13,460 nucleotides of DNA, taken from CAZYMF01 sp964648215 (GTDB lineage Bacteria > Desulfobacterota > Binatia > HRBIN30 > JACQVA1). Positions 1-6,380 of the stretch are shown here, piece after piece. The position numbers and the translations under genes were made by a program. The stretch's first letter is position 1, and each line of letters starts with the position of its first letter. The notes beneath the pieces were generated by a model, which ran no database searches, had not been told where the DNA came from, and was given only the letters and a program-made list of their open reading frames with translations. The stretch is from assembly GCA_964648215.1 (NCBI GenBank), contig CAZYMF010000132.1, forward strand, positions 1 through 13,460. Reading direction: 5' to 3'.

Positions 1-1
1 G

Positions 2-187
2 CGCTCGAGGGTATTTGCCGCAGGCAGCGGCGAGTGGCTGACGCGTCTGTCCCCAAAAGGTCTGGGCAACATGACGCTGCCGTTCGATCTGGCCGAGGCA
101 AAGATCGAGAACGGTGAAGGCGGCCACCTGTGCGCGCTCCCTCCCACCGTCGCGGCCCTCTGTGCTACGACGAGATCCGCTCAGTGA
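2..187 (+). CDS. Possible 3' end of an upstream gene (partial, unidentified)
   Basis: The second forward frame is open from the window edge to a TGA at 185-187, giving about 61 residues. The other two forward frames close earlier. Most third codon positions are G or C over roughly the first 40 codons, as in the neighbouring genes. The middle of the peptide reads like an ordinary protein segment (…GEWLTRLSPKGLGNMTLPFDL…). The last 20 or so residues are less convincing. The stop lies 13 nt before the next start codon, so the two genes could share a transcript. I do not recognise the protein; it could also be a chance open frame. Confidence 0.35.
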   Translation, partial: RSRVFAAGSGEWLTRLSPKGLGNMTLPFDLAEAKIENGEGGHLCALPPTVAALCATTRSAQ

Positions 188-200
188 AGGGAGGGTTCTC

Positions 201-1211
201 ATGGCGGTGATCTATCACGACGAGGATGCCAGCCTCGACGCGATCCGTGGCGAGACGGTCGCCATCCTCGGCTACGGCAACCAGGGCAGCGCGCAGGCCC
301 GCAACCTGCGCGACTCGGGGCTCGACGTCATCGTCGGCAACATCGACGATCCCTATCGCGCCGCGGCCGTGCAGGACGGGTTCGAGGTGGCGCCGATCGC
401 CGCGGCCAGCCGGCGGGCGAATCTGGTCTTCCTGCTCGTGCCCGACGAGATCATGCCCGAGATCTACCAGCGCGACATAGCGCCGTATCTGCGCCCCGGC
501 CAGTTGCTCGACTTCGCCCACGGCTACAACATCGCCTTCGACCTCATCGTGCCGCCGGCGTTCGTCGACGTGGTGATGATCGCGCCGCGCATGATCGGCA
601 GCGGCGTGCGCGATTCTTACCTTTCGGGCGAAGGGTTCCCGAGCTTCGTCGGCGTGCATCAGGACGCCAGCGGCAAGGCGCGGCAACGCCTGCTGGGGCT
701 GGCGAAAGCCGTGGGCTCGACGCGCGCAGGTTGCCTGGAGATGACCTTGCGTGACGAGGCGACCCTCGACCTCTTCACCGAGCAGGCCTTCGGGCCGGCG
801 TTCGGGCGCGTGATGATGACCGCGATCGACACGCTGGTCGACGCCGGCTATCCGCCCGAGGCGGTGCTGATGGAGCTCTACCTGTCGGGCGAGCTGGCGT
901 ACACCTTCTTGAAGATCCGCGAGCTCGGCATGCTCAAGCAGCACGAGCTGCACTCCCACACCAGCCAGTACGGCACCATCACCCGCAGCGCGCGCTACGC
1001 CGACCTCGATCCGCCGCTACGCGAGAGGATGCGCGCCTCGCTCGAGGAGATTCGCTCCGGCGCTTTTGCCAAGGAATGGTCGAGCGACCGCGGCGACAAG
1101 CTCGAGCTGCTCAAGCAGGCGCGTGCCATGCAGGCCGGCTTGCCGCTGACCAAATGGGAAGACGACGCCCGCCGCGCCTTCCGCATCGGCGACGCCGTCG
1201 CGCGCAAGTGA
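201..1211 (+). CDS. Ketol-acid reductoisomerase-like protein (divergent IlvC paralogue)
   Basis: A 336-residue protein of typical class I IlvC length. The ATG at 201 is chosen because AGGGAGGG (188-195) precedes it by 5 nt; an upstream GTG at 114 would add 29 poorly coding residues. The N-terminal Rossmann domain has GYGNQG (24-29), and the loop after beta-2 reads GNIDDPYR (46-53). It is acidic and lacks the phosphate-binding Arg/Ser, which suggests NADH rather than NADPH. FAHGYNI (105-111) carries the conserved His107. The all-helical domain has DLFTEQ (190-195, metal ligands D190 and E194), E231, and Ser252 in SHTSQYG. Two departures stand out. The catalytic-loop lysine (usually APKGPGH) is Arg130 in APRMIGS. 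By eye the first Glu of the second metal pair is Tyr227, although E225 is close. No ilvB, ilvN, ilvD or leu genes adjoin it. It probably acts on a substrate other than acetolactate. Confidence 0.8.
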   Translation: MAVIYHDEDASLDAIRGETVAILGYGNQGSAQARNLRDSGLDVIVGNIDDPYRAAAVQDGFEVAPIAAASRRANLVFLLVPDEIMPEIYQRDIAPYLRPGQLLDFAHGYNIAFDLIVPPAFVDVVMIAPRMIGSGVRDSYLSGEGFPSFVGVHQDASGKARQRLLGLAKAVGSTRAGCLEMTLRDEATLDLFTEQAFGPAFGRVMMTAIDTLVDAGYPPEAVLMELYLSGELAYTFLKIRELGMLKQHELHSHTSQYGTITRSARYADLDPPLRERMRASLEEIRSGAFAKEWSSDRGDKLELLKQARAMQAGLPLTKWEDDARRAFRIGDAVARK

Positions 1212-1214
1212 TCG

Positions 1215-1255
1215 GGGAAGGGGAGCCCCTCGAGGCCGCACGCGTACGGCTTCCC
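1215..1255. terminator. Possible bidirectional terminator between convergent genes
   Basis: GGGAAG (1215-1220) pairs with CTTCCC (1250-1255), and AGGGG/CCCCT (1219-1230) could form an alternative small hairpin. It lies between the convergent reductoisomerase-like and endonuclease III genes. There is no U-tract on either strand, so the case is weak. Confidence 0.25.
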
Positions 1256-1267
1256 GTCGCCATCGCG

Positions 1268-1978
1268 CTAGCGCGAGCGCGTCACGCCCCGTTTGGGGCA
1301 GTACGCTTCGACCGGGCAGCGGGTGCACAGCGGCGAGGTCGGTTTGCAGAGCGTCTGGCCGAAGGCCACCAGCAGGTCGTTGTACTCGAGCCAGTACTCC
1401 CCGGGCAGCTTGCGGCGCAGCGCCATCTCGGTCTCGTGCGGGTTTTTCGTGCGCACGTAGCCCCAGCGGTTGGAGATGCGGTGGACGTGCGTGTCGACGC
1501 AGATGCCGGGCTTGGCAAAGCCCTGCGTCAGAACCAGGTTGGCGGTCTTGCGGCCGACGCCGTTGAAGGTGAGCAGGGTGTCGAGGTCGTCGGGCACCTG
1601 GCCGCCGAGCTCGTCGACCAGCCGCCGGCACAGCGCCAGGATCGTCTTCGCCTTGGTGCGGTAGAAGCCGACGGGAAAGATCGCCTTCTCGATCTGCCGT
1701 GCCTTCAACTTCAGCATCGCCTGCGGCGTGTCGGCGAGGGCGAAGAGCCGCCGTGAGGCCGGGCCCGTGGTCTCGTCCTTCGTCCGCAGGCTGAGCAGGC
1801 ACGACACCAGCACCTTGAACGGATCGCGGCTCTCCATCGCCATCAACGTCACCACCGGCGCGTTCCACGTCTCGTACTCGCGGCGCAGGACGGCGAGAAC
1901 GGCGTGGATGTCGAAGCGCTTGCGCCTCTTCGTGCCGCGGGTCGCACCCGCCGGCGCCGTCGTACCCCCGGGGGTCAT
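1268..1978 (-). CDS. nth: Endonuclease III (DNA glycosylase/AP lyase)
   Basis: A 236-residue base-excision-repair enzyme that removes oxidised pyrimidines and cleaves the abasic site. The helix-hairpin-helix is at 135-150 (LLTFNGVGRKTANLVL), with the catalytic lysine at K144. The catalytic aspartate is D162 in CVDTHVHRI. The C-terminal [4Fe-4S] loop has C211, C218, C221 and C227 with the standard C-x6-C-x2-C-x5-C spacing. The region around residues 59-70 reads SCLLSLRTKDET rather than the Escherichia coli LSAQATD type, a variant seen in other branches of the family. A Thr/Gly/Lys/Arg-rich tail of about 20 residues precedes the domain. The ribosome site before the ATG is weak, and the next Met (M46) lies inside the fold. 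The gene is convergent with the reductoisomerase-like gene and divergent from the diiron operon. Confidence 0.95.
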   Translation of the reverse strand: MTPGGTTAPAGATRGTKRRKRFDIHAVLAVLRREYETWNAPVVTLMAMESRDPFKVLVSCLLSLRTKDETTGPASRRLFALADTPQAMLKLKARQIEKAIFPVGFYRTKAKTILALCRRLVDELGGQVPDDLDTLLTFNGVGRKTANLVLTQGFAKPGICVDTHVHRISNRWGYVRTKNPHETEMALRRKLPGEYWLEYNDLLVAFGQTLCKPTSPLCTRCPVEAYCPKRGVTRSR

Positions 1979-2020
1979 TGCCGAGCTGCCCTACCAGCCT
2001 CGGCCAGCGAACGCCAGGGA

Positions 2021-2034
2021 GCCGAGAGCTCGGC
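2021..2034. promoter_or_regulatory. Inverted repeat in the divergent promoter region
   Basis: GCCGAG-AG-CTCGGC is a perfect 6-bp inverted repeat with a 2-nt centre. It sits just upstream of the -35 box of the diiron operon and about 45 bp upstream of the nth start. It may be a protein-binding site or chance in GC-rich DNA. Confidence 0.25.
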
Positions 2035-2041
2035 ATTCCGC

Positions 2042-2070
2042 TTGACGCTCGGGAGGGCCTCACTTAGAGT
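2042..2070 (+). promoter_or_regulatory. Sigma70-type promoter of the SCP2/diiron operon
   Basis: TTGACG (2042-2047) and TAGAGT (2065-2070) are separated by exactly 17 nt. This predicts transcription starting near 2077, about 20 nt before the chosen start codon at 2099. Start there would exclude the in-frame ATG at 2075 from useful translation. The -10 box lies inside a palindrome (2059-2073). Confidence 0.6.
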
Positions 2071-2073
2071 GAG
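2059..2073. promoter_or_regulatory. Palindromic operator candidate over the -10 box
   Basis: CTCACT-TAG-AGTGAG is a perfect 6-bp inverted repeat around a 3-nt centre. It overlaps the -10 hexamer, so a bound protein would block RNA polymerase. Confidence 0.4.
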
Positions 2074-2089
2074 CATGAATTTTCATTCA
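2072..2089. promoter_or_regulatory. FadR (TetR family)-like operator
   Basis: These 18 bases read AGCATGA-N4-TCATTCA. The acyl-CoA-responsive FadR of Bacillus subtilis recognises TGAATGA-N4-TCATTCA, so 12 of 14 arm positions match at the same spacing. The site straddles the predicted transcription start and ends 9 nt before the start codon, a normal repressor position. A related TetR regulator is expected elsewhere in the genome; none is in this window. Confidence 0.45.
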
Positions 2090-2098
2090 GGAGCGGCC

Positions 2099-2575
2099 AT
2101 GGCAGTTCGGTTCCCGTCGACCGAGTTTTTCCAAGCACTGCAAGCGCAGATGAACGCCGAGCGCGACCGTTTTCGCCAGCTCGGCTACTTCGACACCGAC
2201 ATCGGCATCCGCGTCCACGGCGACGGGCTGCCCGGCGGGGGCTGGGAAGGCGTGCTGCGCTTCGAGGTGTTCGAGTGCGTCGGCGCGCAGCAGGCCGACC
2301 TCGCCCGCGAGAAGGTCGACTTCACGCTCGACGGCGACCTCGCCGTGTGGGTGGAGATGCTGCGCAACATCAAGGAGCACGGCGCCGCCGACACCGCGCA
2401 CAGCATCAACACGCTGACCCACTTCGGCGAGGGCCTGCGCTGCCTCTACGACGACCCCGACGGCCACGACAAGCTCTACCGCTTCGCCGAGAGCGTGCAG
2501 GAGTTCTTCGATCTGGCGGCGAAGCTCGACATCGAGTTTCCGGCGTCGAGCACCGCCGCGTCCGCCCCGGCGTAA
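2099..2575 (+). CDS. SCP2-like sterol/lipid carrier domain protein
   Basis: A soluble 158-residue protein. The start at 2099 is set by AGGAG (2089-2093), 5 nt upstream; the in-frame ATG at 2075 lies at or before the predicted transcription start. After an N-terminal helix (about 8-28), the region at 50-145 follows the SCP2 sterol-transfer plan. A strand/helix segment KVDFTLDGDLAVWVEML (72-88) resembles the family's xDFTIxGDxxxWxxLL pattern. It is followed by an alpha-helical segment around 125-142 (KLYRFAESVQEFFDLA). There is no signal peptide and no thiolase or dehydrogenase partner domain. SCP2 domains bind acyl-CoAs, sterols and other hydrophobic ligands. As first gene of the operon, 18 nt before the diiron alpha gene, it may hold or deliver a lipid substrate; that role is inference. 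The family assignment is by eye and moderate. Confidence 0.6.
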   Translation: MAVRFPSTEFFQALQAQMNAERDRFRQLGYFDTDIGIRVHGDGLPGGGWEGVLRFEVFECVGAQQADLAREKVDFTLDGDLAVWVEMLRNIKEHGAADTAHSINTLTHFGEGLRCLYDDPDGHDKLYRFAESVQEFFDLAAKLDIEFPASSTAASAPA

Positions 2576-2593
2576 CGCGAGGAAAGGATTGCG

Positions 2594-3724
2594 ATGAGCT
2601 ATCTCAGCACGATCGACTTCTTCGAGGACAAGAGCTTCGTCGACAAGTACCGCTACACCATGCGCACCGGCGAGCTGGACCTGTCGTGGATGAAGGCGGC
2701 CACCGAGCCGGCGGCGTGCGAGCCGCAGAACCCGCGGCGCGGGCTCACCTTCCGCGACCTCGACAGCGGCAGCTACGGCTTCAGCGAGATGCCCGAGCTG
2801 ATCCGCAAGAACCGCAGCTTCGCGCCGCGCGGCGCCGAGATCCCCGACGGCGTCCCCGACCTGCAGGCCGAGGTCAACCGCAAGAGCGAGGTGTGGGCCT
2901 ACAACGTCGAGGGCTACTACGAAGAGGCGATGAGCCGGCAGTGGAACGCCACCACCGACATCCCGTGGCGGGAGCTGAGCAAGTACGAGCTGCCCGAGGA
3001 GATCGGCAAGGCCTACGCGCAGCTGCTCACCTTCCTCACCGAGGTCGAGATGATCGCCACCGACGTGCCGGCCAAGTGGCTGGGTCGTCTCAACGCCGAC
3101 TTCTTCGAGGTCAAGAACTTCATCGCCACCCAGGCGATGGACGAGGCGCGCCACGCCGAGGTCTTCCGCAAGCGCGCCCTCAGCACCGGCTGGGGCCTGA
3201 TGCGGGCGAGCGTGCAGAACGAGCACAACCTCAAGTTCCTGCGCGACGCCGACAGCTTCGCCGAGGCCTCCCTCACCCTGCACCTGCAGGCCGAGGGTAT
3301 GGTGCTGACCATGTTCCGCTTCAGCGAGTACATCTCGCCCACCGACGTCGACAAGAAGCTCTTCCGCCTGGTGATGCAGGACGAGGCGCGCCACGTCGGC
3401 TACGGCATGCAGCACCTGAAGTGGGTGCTCGACCACTTTCCCGAGAAGCGCGAGATCGTCCACCGCCACCTCGACGAGGCGGAGAACTTCGTCTTCGGCG
3501 GCGGCTACGCCACCGAGGTGCTCGAGCCGTTCATCATTCTCTCCGGCAAGGGCATGAAGAAAGAGAACATCGAGCAGGGCCTCAAGATCACCGCCCAGTT
3601 CAACCTGAAGCAGATCGAGGAGTACTTCGAGCGCCTCGACAAGTGCGGCATGCCCGAGCGCCGCGAGCGCAGCAAGCTCGCCCTCGCCATGGAAATGACC
3701 CGCGCCGCCATCAACGCCCAGTGA
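2594..3724 (+). CDS. Ferritin-like diiron protein, catalytic (alpha-type) subunit
   Basis: A 376-residue soluble protein, started at the ATG after GGAAAGGA (2581-2588). The C-terminal two thirds hold the four-helix-bundle pattern of class II diiron enzymes. E150 lies in helix 1 (FLTEVEM) and E184-A-R-H187 in helix 2 (MDEARHAEV). E234 lies in helix 3 (LQAEGMV) and E264-A-R-H267 in helix 4 (QDEARHVGY). All six ligands (four Glu, two His) are present, so an O2-activating Fe-O-Fe site is expected. The N-terminal 120 residues form a conserved cap shared with the downstream paralogue, including NRKSEVW (95-101) and WNATTDIPW (117-125). I cannot assign it to a named diiron family. The sequence does not distinguish hydroxylase, epoxidase, desaturase or N-oxygenase activity. 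No reductase, Rieske or effector gene adjoins it, so electrons must come from elsewhere. Confidence 0.8.
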   Translation: MSYLSTIDFFEDKSFVDKYRYTMRTGELDLSWMKAATEPAACEPQNPRRGLTFRDLDSGSYGFSEMPELIRKNRSFAPRGAEIPDGVPDLQAEVNRKSEVWAYNVEGYYEEAMSRQWNATTDIPWRELSKYELPEEIGKAYAQLLTFLTEVEMIATDVPAKWLGRLNADFFEVKNFIATQAMDEARHAEVFRKRALSTGWGLMRASVQNEHNLKFLRDADSFAEASLTLHLQAEGMVLTMFRFSEYISPTDVDKKLFRLVMQDEARHVGYGMQHLKWVLDHFPEKREIVHRHLDEAENFVFGGGYATEVLEPFIILSGKGMKKENIEQGLKITAQFNLKQIEEYFERLDKCGMPERRERSKLALAMEMTRAAINAQ

Positions 3725-3770
3725 GATCCCCCAACCGCCAACAACCTAACAACCAACAACCTATCTTCTC
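3725..3770 (+). promoter_or_regulatory. G-poor intercistronic leader lacking a Shine-Dalgarno site
   Basis: After the first few bases this 46-nt spacer is almost only A and C, with a single G between 3731 and the next ATG. There is no purine-rich ribosome site. It contains an 11-bp direct repeat CCAACAACCTA at 3738-3748 and 3753-3763. An unstructured A/C-rich leader can allow initiation without Shine-Dalgarno pairing, which may set the alpha:beta ratio; that is inference. Confidence 0.45.
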
Positions 3771-4868
3771 ATGGCCTACTTCGCCGAAAAAGACTTCTTC
3801 GAAGACCCCGAGCTGATCGAGCTGACCCAGAAGATCTTCTCGGGCGAGCTGCAGCTCCGCTGGTACAACAGCCCGACCGAGAAGCTGCGCTGCCAGCCGC
3901 ACGACCCGGCGCGCGGCTTCACCTACGAGGACTGCAACGTCGGCTCCTACGGCTACAGCGGCCTGCCCGAGTTCGTCCGGCGCAACTACAGCATGGCGGC
4001 GCGCGGCTCGGAGATCGTCCCCGGCCTGCCCGACCTCGGCTACACCATCAACCGCAAGAGCGACGTGTGGTCCGACAACGTCGCCGCTCTCTACGAGGAG
4101 TCGAAGGCGCGCCGCTGGGTGCCGGCCACGGACATCGCCTGGGGCGAGCTGAAGAGCACGCCCCTGAGCGAGGAGATCGGCCTGGCGATGAGCCAGCTCT
4201 GCACCGTGCTGGAGGAGATTGCCCTGGTCGTCATGGAGGCGCCGTCGCGCTGGGTCTTCGGCATCAACCAGGAGTTCCTCGAGCTGAAGAGCTACCTGTG
4301 CGCCCAGATGATCGATCAGGCGCGGCACGTCGAGGTGTTCCGCAAGCGCGCCCTCGCCGGCGGCAAGGGCCTCAAGCGGGCCAGCGTCACGGCCGAGCAG
4401 GCGCTCAAGGAGATCCTCTTCGCCGAGACCTACCCCGAGGCCTCGCTCGCCGGCAACGTGCTGCTCAACAGCCTGGTGCTCGCCGTCTTCCGCCACGTCG
4501 CCGCGGTGGCGCCGACGCCGGTGGACGCCCGCCTCTTCCGCCTGGCGATGCAGGATACCGCGCGCGAGATTGCCTACGGCGTCGGCCAGGTGCGCTACCA
4601 CCTGCAGCAGCAGCCACATCGCGCCGGCTTCCTGCAGGACTACCTCGACCGCACCGAGCACACCTTCGCCGGCATCGCCGCCAGCCCCGAGCTGATGGAG
4701 CCGCTCATCATTCTCACGGGCGGCGGCACCTCGCGCGAGGCGGTGCAGCACGGCAGCACGCGCGTGCGCAAGCTCTATCAGCTTGCCGCCGACGAGTATC
4801 TCGAACGCCTCGCCGCCGTCGGTCTCCCGCGCCGCGACCGCAGCCGACTGAGGGGGTTCTTCGACTGA
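3771..4868 (+). CDS. Degenerate ferritin-like paralogue (probable non-catalytic beta subunit)
   Basis: A 365-residue protein clearly homologous along its whole length to the preceding gene product. Shared blocks include DFFED (8-12), NRKSDVW (94-100), VEVFRKRAL (187-195) and EPLIILTG (310-317 region). With the two aligned by eye, most diiron ligands are gone. E149 and H186 remain, but E184 becomes Q183, E234 becomes N233, E264 becomes T263 and H267 becomes E266. The EARH motifs thus read QARH and TARE. The fold is kept, since hydrophobic helix positions and the cap match. This is the pattern of bacterial multicomponent monooxygenases, in which an inactive beta subunit related to alpha builds the hydroxylase. 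I infer an alpha/beta complex here. The gene starts 46 nt after the alpha gene without a ribosome site, and its stop codon lies in the first unit of the TGANTCA repeat array. Confidence 0.75.
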   Translation: MAYFAEKDFFEDPELIELTQKIFSGELQLRWYNSPTEKLRCQPHDPARGFTYEDCNVGSYGYSGLPEFVRRNYSMAARGSEIVPGLPDLGYTINRKSDVWSDNVAALYEESKARRWVPATDIAWGELKSTPLSEEIGLAMSQLCTVLEEIALVVMEAPSRWVFGINQEFLELKSYLCAQMIDQARHVEVFRKRALAGGKGLKRASVTAEQALKEILFAETYPEASLAGNVLLNSLVLAVFRHVAAVAPTPVDARLFRLAMQDTAREIAYGVGQVRYHLQQQPHRAGFLQDYLDRTEHTFAGIAASPELMEPLIILTGGGTSREAVQHGSTRVRKLYQLAADEYLERLAAVGLPRRDRSRLRGFFD

Positions 4869-4941
4869 GTCAGTGAATCAGTGAGTCACTGAATCATTGG
4901 TTCCGGAAAATGAAGCAGTGATTCACTGACTCACTGATTCA
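4865..4941. repeat. Array of 8-bp TGANTCA repeats in inverted halves
   Basis: Four contiguous 8-mers of pattern [CG]TGA[AG]TCA run 4865-4896. After a 21-bp centre, three more of pattern [CG]TGA[CT]TCA run 4918-4941. The halves are inverted relative to each other: 23 of 25 positions pair between 4875-4899 and 4916-4940. The first unit supplies the stop codon of the beta gene. Because the period is 8, TGA falls in all three forward frames and TCA closes all reverse frames. Confidence 0.85.
4875..4940 (+). terminator. Long hairpin after the diiron operon (possible terminator)
   Basis: A 25-bp stem with two mismatches encloses a 16-nt loop immediately after the beta-subunit stop. There is no U-tract after the right arm, so it is not a classical intrinsic terminator. 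It could stabilise the mRNA 3' end or act with Rho. Confidence 0.4.
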
Positions 4942-4993
4942 GTAGTCCTACGTTCTTGCCATCGCTCCGTCGCGCGGGCACATTGATCGCGCC

Positions 4994-5974
4994 ATGACTC
5001 CGCTGCGCGTAGGCCTCATCGGCGTCGGCAAGCACGGGCAGCGCTACGCCCGCCACATCCGCGACGATCTGCAGGGAGAGGTTCAGCTGGTCGCCTTGGC
5101 GCGCCGTGATGTCGCCAAGGCCGAGGCGCTGGCCGAGGAGTTCCACTGCCGCGCCTACGCCGACTACCGCGAGCTGATCGTTGCCGCGGACGTCGAGGCG
5201 GTCATCGTGGTGGTGCCGCCGACGCTGCACGGCGACGTTCTCGCGGCGGCGGCCGCGGCGGGCAGGCCCGTCCTGCTGGAAAAACCGGCCGCGACCTCGT
5301 TGGTGGCCGGCCGCGAGCTGCTCGCCGCCGTGCGCAAAGCCGGCGTGCCGGTGATGGTGGCGCAGACGCTGCGCTACAACGCGGTGGTCCGGGCGCTCCG
5401 CGACGCCTTGCCGACGATCGGACCGCTGCACTCGGTGCGCCTCGGCCAGCGCTTCGAGCCGTCCGCCCTCGCCTGGCTCGACGATCCCGCGGTGGCCGGC
5501 GGCGGCATGACCCTGCACACCGGCATCCACATGTTCGACCTGCTGCGCCATCTGACCGGCCTCGAGGCGGACAGAGTCTCCTGCGAGATGAGCTCGGTGG
5601 CGACGCGGCGCACCGAGGACAACTTCAGCGCCACCATCCGCATGCAGGGGGACGGCGTTCTCGCCTCGGTGGTTGGCTCGCGCGCGACGCGCAGCCGCAC
5701 CGGGGCCGTCGAGCTGGCGGGCGAGCGCGGCCAGTTGATCGGCGACCACGTTCTGCGCACCGCCTGCCGCGTCGAAGGAACCACGATGACGCCGCTGCCC
5801 CTGCCGCCGGCCACGATGACGGTGCTCGAGGTGGTACGCGACTTCGCCGCCGCGCTGCGCCACGGGCAGCCGATGCCGGTGGCGCTGGAAGACGGTTTGC
5901 GGAACGTCGCCCTCGCCGACGCCTGCTACCGGGCGGCGGCGGAGAAGCGAGCGGTGGCGGTGGAGAGTATCTGA
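4994..5974 (+). CDS. Gfo/Idh/MocA family NAD(P)-dependent oxidoreductase
   Basis: A 326-residue protein with an N-terminal Rossmann fold, VGLIGVGKHG (6-15), and the family motif EKPAA (96-100) with catalytic Lys97. The C-terminal alpha/beta domain carries GGGMTLHTGIHMFDLL (169-184), where His179 and Asp182 sit at the usual catalytic positions. Members oxidise or reduce sugar, inositol or other cyclic polyol carbons, and some act on small carbonyl compounds; the substrate cannot be read from sequence. No good ribosome site precedes the ATG. Upstream Met or Val starts are blocked by stops in the TGANTCA array. The gene is co-directional with the diiron operon, but the hairpin array lies between them, so shared transcription is uncertain. 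It converges on the epoxide hydrolase gene 34 bp away. Confidence 0.85.
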   Translation: MTPLRVGLIGVGKHGQRYARHIRDDLQGEVQLVALARRDVAKAEALAEEFHCRAYADYRELIVAADVEAVIVVVPPTLHGDVLAAAAAAGRPVLLEKPAATSLVAGRELLAAVRKAGVPVMVAQTLRYNAVVRALRDALPTIGPLHSVRLGQRFEPSALAWLDDPAVAGGGMTLHTGIHMFDLLRHLTGLEADRVSCEMSSVATRRTEDNFSATIRMQGDGVLASVVGSRATRSRTGAVELAGERGQLIGDHVLRTACRVEGTTMTPLPLPPATMTVLEVVRDFAAALRHGQPMPVALEDGLRNVALADACYRAAAEKRAVAVESI

Positions 5975-5996
5975 GCGACCGGGCGCCTGAGCGACC
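5971..5996. repeat. 10-bp direct repeat between convergent genes
   Basis: CTGAGCGACC occurs at 5971-5980, overlapping the dehydrogenase stop codon, and again at 5987-5996. The 34-bp convergent gap holds nothing else. Confidence 0.5.
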
Positions 5997-6008
5997 AGGA
6001 GCGCGATC

Positions 6009-6380
6009 TCACGAAATCTGCTTCGTATACGTCTGCATGTCGAAGTAGTCGCGCCAGGCGGCGATCTTGCCGTTGCGGATCTCGAACACGCCGGCCACCG
6101 GCAGGGCGATCTCCTTGCCGGCGACCACGAAGCGATCGACGCGCTCGTTGAGGACGACGTTGCCGGTCGAGGCCATGTACCGCACCTCGAACTCGGCCTT
6201 CTCGGCCGGCCCCAGGAACATCTCGAAGACGCTGCGAATGGCGTCGAGGCCGGTCACCGGCTCCACCGGGACGTTGTGGTAGACGGCGTCCGGCGTGAAG
6301 AAGCCGAGCAGCTCCTCTATGTTCCGCCGGGCAAAGGCGGTGCAGAAGTCGCGGACGATGGCTTCGTTCTCGGCACTCAT
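6009..6380 (-). CDS. Limonene-1,2-epoxide hydrolase-like protein (SnoaL/NTF2 fold)
   Basis: A 123-residue cone-shaped alpha+beta protein. The ATG at 6380 overlaps the upstream stop as ATGA, and AGAGGAG lies 12 nt before it. Residues match the active site of Rhodococcus limonene-1,2-epoxide hydrolase. VYHNVP (33-38) gives the water-holding Tyr34 and Asn36. NERVDRF (78-84) gives Arg80 and Asp82. WRDYFD (109-114) gives Asp111. The complete Arg-Asp-Asp plus Tyr/Asn set separates it from generic SnoaL proteins and supports one-step hydrolysis of an epoxide to a diol. Substrate is unknown; relatives act on terpene, cyclic and steroid-like epoxides. It lies in a two-gene unit with the small Cys protein and near the AtuA and diiron oxygenase genes, which fits epoxide detoxification in hydrophobic substrate metabolism. 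Confidence 0.8.
   Translation of the reverse strand: MSAENEAIVRDFCTAFARRNIEELLGFFTPDAVYHNVPVEPVTGLDAIRSVFEMFLGPAEKAEFEVRYMASTGNVVLNERVDRFVVAGKEIALPVAGVFEIRNGKIAAWRDYFDMQTYTKQIS

Noticed and set aside
165..959. Long minus-strand open frame opposite the reductoisomerase-like gene
   Set aside because: Composition is His/Arg/Val-rich shadow coding; the plus-strand frame has a ribosome site and clear IlvC motifs.
2075..2098. Alternative start ATG for the SCP2-like gene
   Set aside because: It sits at the predicted transcription start, inside the operator-like site, without a ribosome site; ATG 2099 has AGGAG at 5 nt.
2087..3469. Long minus-strand open frame across the diiron operon
   Set aside because: An antisense shadow of high-GC codons with a repetitive Leu/Val/His/Glu composition; it has no ribosome site and conflicts with the diiron-ligand-bearing frame.
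2275..3816. 513-codon plus-strand frame overlapping the SCP2 and diiron alpha genes
   Set aside because: Arg/Pro-rich out-of-frame translation with no recognisable motifs.
4865..4941. CRISPR-like array
   Set aside because: The units are contiguous 8-mers without spacers, and there are no cas genes.
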